A stretch of 9,656 nucleotides of DNA from contig CANCUC010000021.1 in assembly GCA_947381255.1 (NCBI GenBank), forward strand, positions 1 through 9,656, given 5' to 3'. The notes under the pieces were generated by a model. It did not search any database, was not told where the DNA came from, and saw only the letters and a program-made list of their open reading frames with translations. This DNA is from Actinomycetota bacterium. Its GTDB lineage: Bacteria; Actinomycetota; Actinomycetes; Nanopelagicales; Nanopelagicaceae. Position 1 is the stretch's first letter. Each line of letters begins with the position of its first letter. The position numbers and the translations under genes are program-made. Below are positions 7,215-9,656 of the stretch, in pieces.

Positions 7215-7217
7215 CAA

Positions 7218-7478
7218 ATGTCCGATACAAAACTCACCGTAGAAGTCGTCTCACCCGAAAAGCGCGTCTGGTCGGGTGAGGCAACTTCAGTCTCAGCACG
7301 CACAGTTGACGGTGATATCGGAATCTTGGCAAACCACATCTCACTTCTCGGAGTCTTGGTGCCAGGAGTTGTAAGCATTAAGGGTTCAGATGGCACAACT
7401 ACTGAATTCACAATGGATGGCGGATTTATCTCGGTAAATAAGAACCGAGTCTCAATCCTCGGCCAAGCAAGTAACTAA
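7218..7478 (+). CDS. atpC: F1Fo ATP synthase subunit epsilon, lacking the C-terminal domain
   Basis: Epsilon sits at the foot of the gamma shaft on the c-ring. The 86 residues correspond to the N-terminal beta-sandwich only: LTVEVVSPEKRVWSGEA, then GDIGILANHISLLGVLVPG, then MDGGFISVNKNRVSILG. The two-helix C-terminal domain that in most bacteria binds ATP and inhibits hydrolysis is absent. Another in-frame TAA follows at 7488-7490, and the downstream DNA is an intact murA, so this is not a frameshift or sequencing artefact hiding the rest. Streptomycete and mycobacterial forms run to about 120-124 residues. Short forms without this domain are known elsewhere, for example in green sulfur bacteria. 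AAGG at 7206-7209 gives an 8-base spacing to the ATG. It is the last gene of the operon. Confidence 0.95.
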   Translation: MSDTKLTVEVVSPEKRVWSGEATSVSARTVDGDIGILANHISLLGVLVPGVVSIKGSDGTTTEFTMDGGFISVNKNRVSILGQASN

Positions 7479-7482
7479 ATAA

Positions 7483-8751
7483 TTAAATAACCGTCACATC
7501 TGCGCCAAGTGCGCGCAGATTGGCGGCGAAGTTTGGATATCCGCGTTCAATATGAAACGCATCTTCAACAATCGTTACTCCATCAGCAACTAGTGCTGCC
7601 AAAACGAGTCCAGCTCCCGCTCTAATATCTGTCGCGGCAACTGGTGCACCAGATAGCAATGGAACACCTGTAATGGCGGCGTGATGGCCATCTACGGTGA
7701 TCTGGGCGCCAAGTCTGCGTAGTTCATTCACAAACATAAATCGTGCTTCAAAGACATTCTCGGTCACAATCGCACTTCCGGTGGCAACGGAATTGAGAGA
7801 GATCGCCATCGGCTGTAGATCAGTTGGGAATCCCGGGTAGGGGAGCGTCGCAACATCAATTGCGATCGGGCGTTGGTCCATACGAACCCTAAAACCATCA
7901 GGGGTAGTAGTAACTACCGCTCCGGCCGCAACTAATTTATCCAACGGAATCTCTAAATGATCAGCGCGACCACCGATGATGGTGATGTCGCCTTGAGTCA
8001 TCGCAGCAGCAAATGCCCAAGTACCGGTAACAATTCGATCTGGGAGAGTCGAGTGCGTCGCTGCATGCAATTGATCGACGCCTTCAATTGTGAGGGTAGA
8101 AGAGCCGAGCCCTTCGATCTTTGCGCCCATTGCAATGAGATATTCACCCAAGTCAATGATGTCTGGCTCGCGAGCGACGTTATGAAGGGTGGTTGTGCCC
8201 TTTGCCATCACTGCTGCGGTCATTAAATTTTCTGTAGCGCCAACACTTGGGAAGGTGAGTTCGAAAGTCGCGCCGACCAATCCATCAGGAGCCGAGGCGA
8301 TGATGTAGCCATGTTCGAAGGTGACCTTCGCACCTAACGCTTCAAGCCCAGCAATATGAAAATCGAGTCCGCGCGATCCAATCGCATCGCCACCGGGGAG
8401 TGAGATCTCGGCGATCCCAACGCGGGTGAGCAGCGGTCCTAAAACGTTGATTGAAGCGCGCATCTTGCGAACTAATTCATACTCAGCCTTGTGAGCTGGC
8501 TCTTGAGGAACATCAATCTCTAGCGTATGAACCGCTTTGTCGAAAGCGACAGTGCAGCCCATCCGAGTCAGGAGATCAGCCATGATCTCTACATCTTTAA
8601 TATCGGGGACGTTGAGGAGAGTGTTCTTGCCTGGGGCTAGAAGTGATGCCGCCATGAGCTTGAGAGCTGAATTCTTCGCTCCCGTGACCGATACTTGGCC
8701 ACTTAAACGAGCTGGGCCATTAATGCGTAGCGCAGATGAACTTTCCGCCAC
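7483..8751 (-). CDS. murA: UDP-N-acetylglucosamine 1-carboxyvinyltransferase (MurA)
   Basis: MurA transfers enolpyruvate from PEP to UDP-GlcNAc, the first committed step of peptidoglycan synthesis in the cytoplasm. The 422 residues match the family length. K26 and N27 in TGAKNSALK are the conserved substrate-binding pair. R98 and the RASINVLGPLL stretch follow. D311 in PGFPTDLQPM is the catalytic Asp (D305 of E. coli). The C-terminus HIERGYPNFAANLRALGA is intact. The flexible loop reads LPGGDAIGSRG, so D122 replaces the reactive Cys115 of E. coli; the same change occurs in M. tuberculosis MurA and makes it insensitive to fosfomycin. The start is GTG, with GGGGGTGA (8762 to 8755) as ribosome site. 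It converges on atpC with a 4-base gap and diverges from the adenosyltransferase gene. Confidence 0.97.
   Translation of the reverse strand: MAESSSALRINGPARLSGQVSVTGAKNSALKLMAASLLAPGKNTLLNVPDIKDVEIMADLLTRMGCTVAFDKAVHTLEIDVPQEPAHKAEYELVRKMRASINVLGPLLTRVGIAEISLPGGDAIGSRGLDFHIAGLEALGAKVTFEHGYIIASAPDGLVGATFELTFPSVGATENLMTAAVMAKGTTTLHNVAREPDIIDLGEYLIAMGAKIEGLGSSTLTIEGVDQLHAATHSTLPDRIVTGTWAFAAAMTQGDITIIGGRADHLEIPLDKLVAAGAVVTTTPDGFRVRMDQRPIAIDVATLPYPGFPTDLQPMAISLNSVATGSAIVTENVFEARFMFVNELRRLGAQITVDGHHAAITGVPLLSGAPVAATDIRAGAGLVLAALVADGVTIVEDAFHIERGYPNFAANLRALGADVTVI
7498..7520. repeat. Perfect 8-bp inverted repeat in the murA 3' end
   Basis: ATCTGCGC (7498-7505) and GCGCAGAT (7513-7520) are a perfect inverted repeat around a 7-base loop, inside the last codons of murA (LRALGAD). 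It is the only strong hairpin near the atpC/murA convergent junction. Read on the minus strand it is followed, about 7 bases later, by the T-rich TTATTTAATTATTTAG, so it could help end murA transcripts. Read on the plus strand no U-tract follows. It is not a canonical terminator in either direction. Confidence 0.35.
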
Positions 8752-8794
8752 ACATCACCCCCACGCTTATTGTTACCATTGTTTAAGTGGTCTC

Positions 8795-8800
8795 ATTCTA
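8795..8800 (-). promoter_or_regulatory. Candidate -10 box of the murA promoter
   Basis: On the minus strand this reads TAGAAT, one mismatch from TATAAT. It would start transcription near base 8788 and give a leader of about 35 bases containing the GGGGGTGA ribosome site. The matching -35 position overlaps the start of the divergent gene and is poor. It lies in the 71-base divergent spacer 8752-8822, where a murA promoter must be if murA is transcribed on its own. Confidence 0.35.
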
Positions 8801-8805
8801 GTTGC

Positions 8806-8816
8806 TCTAATAGGCT
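8806..8816 (+). promoter_or_regulatory. Candidate -10 box for a leaderless adenosyltransferase mRNA
   Basis: TCTAAT (8806-8811) is one mismatch from TATAAT, and TAGGCT (8811-8816) fits the actinobacterial TANNNT pattern exactly 6 bases before the ATG at 8823. No Shine-Dalgarno is visible before that ATG. This spacing is what a leaderless transcript would need. No good -35 is seen. Confidence 0.35.
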
Positions 8817-8822
8817 CACCCC

Positions 8823-9398
8823 ATGGTTAATTTGACGCGTATTTACACAAAAACTGGTGATGATGGCACAACCTCGTTAGGGGATATGAGCCGCACCTCG
8901 AAGAACGATCCGCGCCTTGAGGCTTATGCCGATGTGGATGAAGCGAACTCAGCTATCGGAGTAGCTCTCTCACTTGGTGCAATCTCCACCGACGATGTGA
9001 AGGCACTTCTCACCCGAATTCAAAATGACCTCTTTGATGTGGGTGCAGATCTCTCAACCCCGGTCGTAGACGAGCCAAAGGTTGAGCCTCTTCGAGTCAC
9101 CGAAGAACAAATTACCTATCTTGAGGCGAAGATTGATCATTACAACTCTGAGCTCTCTGAACTTCGCTCCTTTGTACTTCCATCAGGAACACCCGCGGCA
9201 TCATTGCTCCATGTTGCGCGAACTGTGACGCGTCGCGCAGAGCGTGCAACCTGGCACGCAATTCACTCATTTGGTGGCGGAGTAAATCCCCTCACCGCGA
9301 AATACCTCAATCGCCTTTCAGATTTGCTCTTCGTTCTCGCGCGCTATGAAAATCGCGAAATAGGAGATGTGCTCTGGGTTCCAGGTGCTAATCGCTAA
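8823..9398 (+). CDS. pduO: PduO-type ATP:cob(I)alamin adenosyltransferase
   Basis: The enzyme transfers the adenosyl group of ATP to cob(I)alamin, making coenzyme B12; it works as a cytoplasmic trimer. The 191 residues carry all family signatures. The N-terminal ATP loop TRIYTKTGDDGTT is at 5-17. AYADVDEANSAIG is at 34-46. ARTVTRRAERA at 132-142 holds the Arg/Arg/Glu cluster (R137, R138, E140) whose human MMAB counterparts are mutated in methylmalonic aciduria. NRLSDLLFVLAR at 163-174 closes the active site. The N-terminus fits the ATG at 8823 with no upstream alternative needed. No ribosome site is seen, so translation may be leaderless. The stop directly abuts the stop of the minus-strand gene. 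Close homologues also lie near atpC and murA in mycobacteria. Confidence 0.93.
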   Translation: MVNLTRIYTKTGDDGTTSLGDMSRTSKNDPRLEAYADVDEANSAIGVALSLGAISTDDVKALLTRIQNDLFDVGADLSTPVVDEPKVEPLRVTEEQITYLEAKIDHYNSELSELRSFVLPSGTPAASLLHVARTVTRRAERATWHAIHSFGGGVNPLTAKYLNRLSDLLFVLARYENREIGDVLWVPGANR

Positions 9399-9656
9399 CT
9401 AAGAGTTTGATGGGGATGGCGTTGGTGTTGGTGATGCAGGTGGTGTGTAAGAAGGATCTGCAATAAAGGTGGAACTTGGAACGGTATCGGTCGTCGGTCC
9501 AATTCCGCAGGTTGCATGTATTCCGCCGAACATCACTCCTGTTTGCAATGGAATTGGGCTTACTAAGAAGATTGTTTGAATCGTCTTGCCCGCAGCTCCA
9601 GGCTGCAGGACAGTGATATCGCCAATGGTGACGCGATTAGCAGCATTGGCTGGATC
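9399..9656 (-). CDS. Unrecognised protein with Pro/Thr/Ser-rich C-terminal tail (partial, 5' end outside the window)
   Basis: The minus-strand frame from the window edge is open for 85 codons to a TAG at 9401-9399. It reads DPANAANRVTIGDITVLQPG at the edge, then a beta-rich stretch (TIQTIFLVSPIPLQTGVMFG), then HATCGIGPTT, and ends in a low-complexity tail YTPPASPTPTPSPSNS. Pro/Thr/Ser tails of this kind are common in exported or cell-surface actinobacterial proteins, so secretion is a reasonable guess, but the N-terminus with any signal peptide lies outside. No LPXTG signal or C-terminal membrane anchor is present. I do not recognise the family. The stop abuts the adenosyltransferase stop with no bases between. 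The unbroken frame over the whole 258 bases and its ending exactly at the neighbour's end support a real gene. Confidence 0.7.
   Translation of the reverse strand, partial: DPANAANRVTIGDITVLQPGAAGKTIQTIFLVSPIPLQTGVMFGGIHATCGIGPTTDTVPSSTFIADPSYTPPASPTPTPSPSNS

Noticed and set aside
8752..8822. Cobalamin riboswitch ahead of the adenosyltransferase.
   Set aside because: The spacer is 71 bases, far too short for a B12 riboswitch, and no B12-box-like sequence was seen.
1..9656. CRISPR arrays, tRNA or rRNA genes, insertion sequences, toxin-antitoxin or defence genes.
   Set aside because: No repeat-spacer pattern, RNA gene signature, transposase or terminal inverted repeat was found; nearly every base is accounted for by housekeeping genes.

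Overview
The window carries a complete F-type (F1Fo) ATP synthase operon from what is most likely an actinobacterium. It is followed by a MurA gene on the opposite strand, a PduO-type cobalamin adenosyltransferase gene, and the end of an unrecognised gene with a Pro/Thr/Ser-rich tail. Three things point to Actinobacteria. The delta subunit is about 275 residues instead of the usual 180. The c subunit begins with the GYGLxAIGP pattern of that phylum. MurA and a PduO-type adenosyltransferase lie just after the atp operon, as in mycobacteria. Base composition near 50% GC, very tight packing (4-base overlaps, convergent genes 0-4 bases apart) and a short epsilon subunit suggest a streamlined, moderate-GC lineage such as the freshwater acI/Nanopelagicales group. 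That placement is inference.

Layout. Bases 1-74 may hold the last codons of an upstream gene overlapping the first atp gene. Then, all on +, come an AtpI-like membrane protein (67-489), an AtpZ-like small membrane protein (523-717), atpB (a), atpE (c), atpF (b), atpH (delta), atpA (alpha), atpG (gamma), atpD (beta) and atpC (epsilon), ending at 7478. This is the canonical bacterial order and every catalytic or proton-path residue I checked is present. murA (minus, 8751-7483) ends 4 bases from atpC. A 71-base divergent spacer separates murA from the adenosyltransferase gene (8823-9398), which abuts with no gap the stop of the minus-strand partial gene (9656-9399).

How it works together. AtpI and AtpZ are accessory proteins thought to help c-ring assembly and Mg2+/Ca2+ homeostasis. 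a, b and c form the membrane proton motor; alpha3beta3, gamma, delta and epsilon form the catalytic head and stalks. Spacing suggests one transcript with translational coupling at atpF/atpH (GTGA) and atpG/atpD (ATGA). The longer spacers before atpE and atpA each hold a clear hairpin that is not a terminator; these may set subunit stoichiometry.

I found no undescribed multi-gene system. The points most worth a second look are the epsilon subunit lacking its C-terminal domain, the Asp in place of the reactive Cys in MurA (predicting natural fosfomycin insensitivity), alanine substitutions in the c-ring glycine motif, and the intercistronic hairpins.
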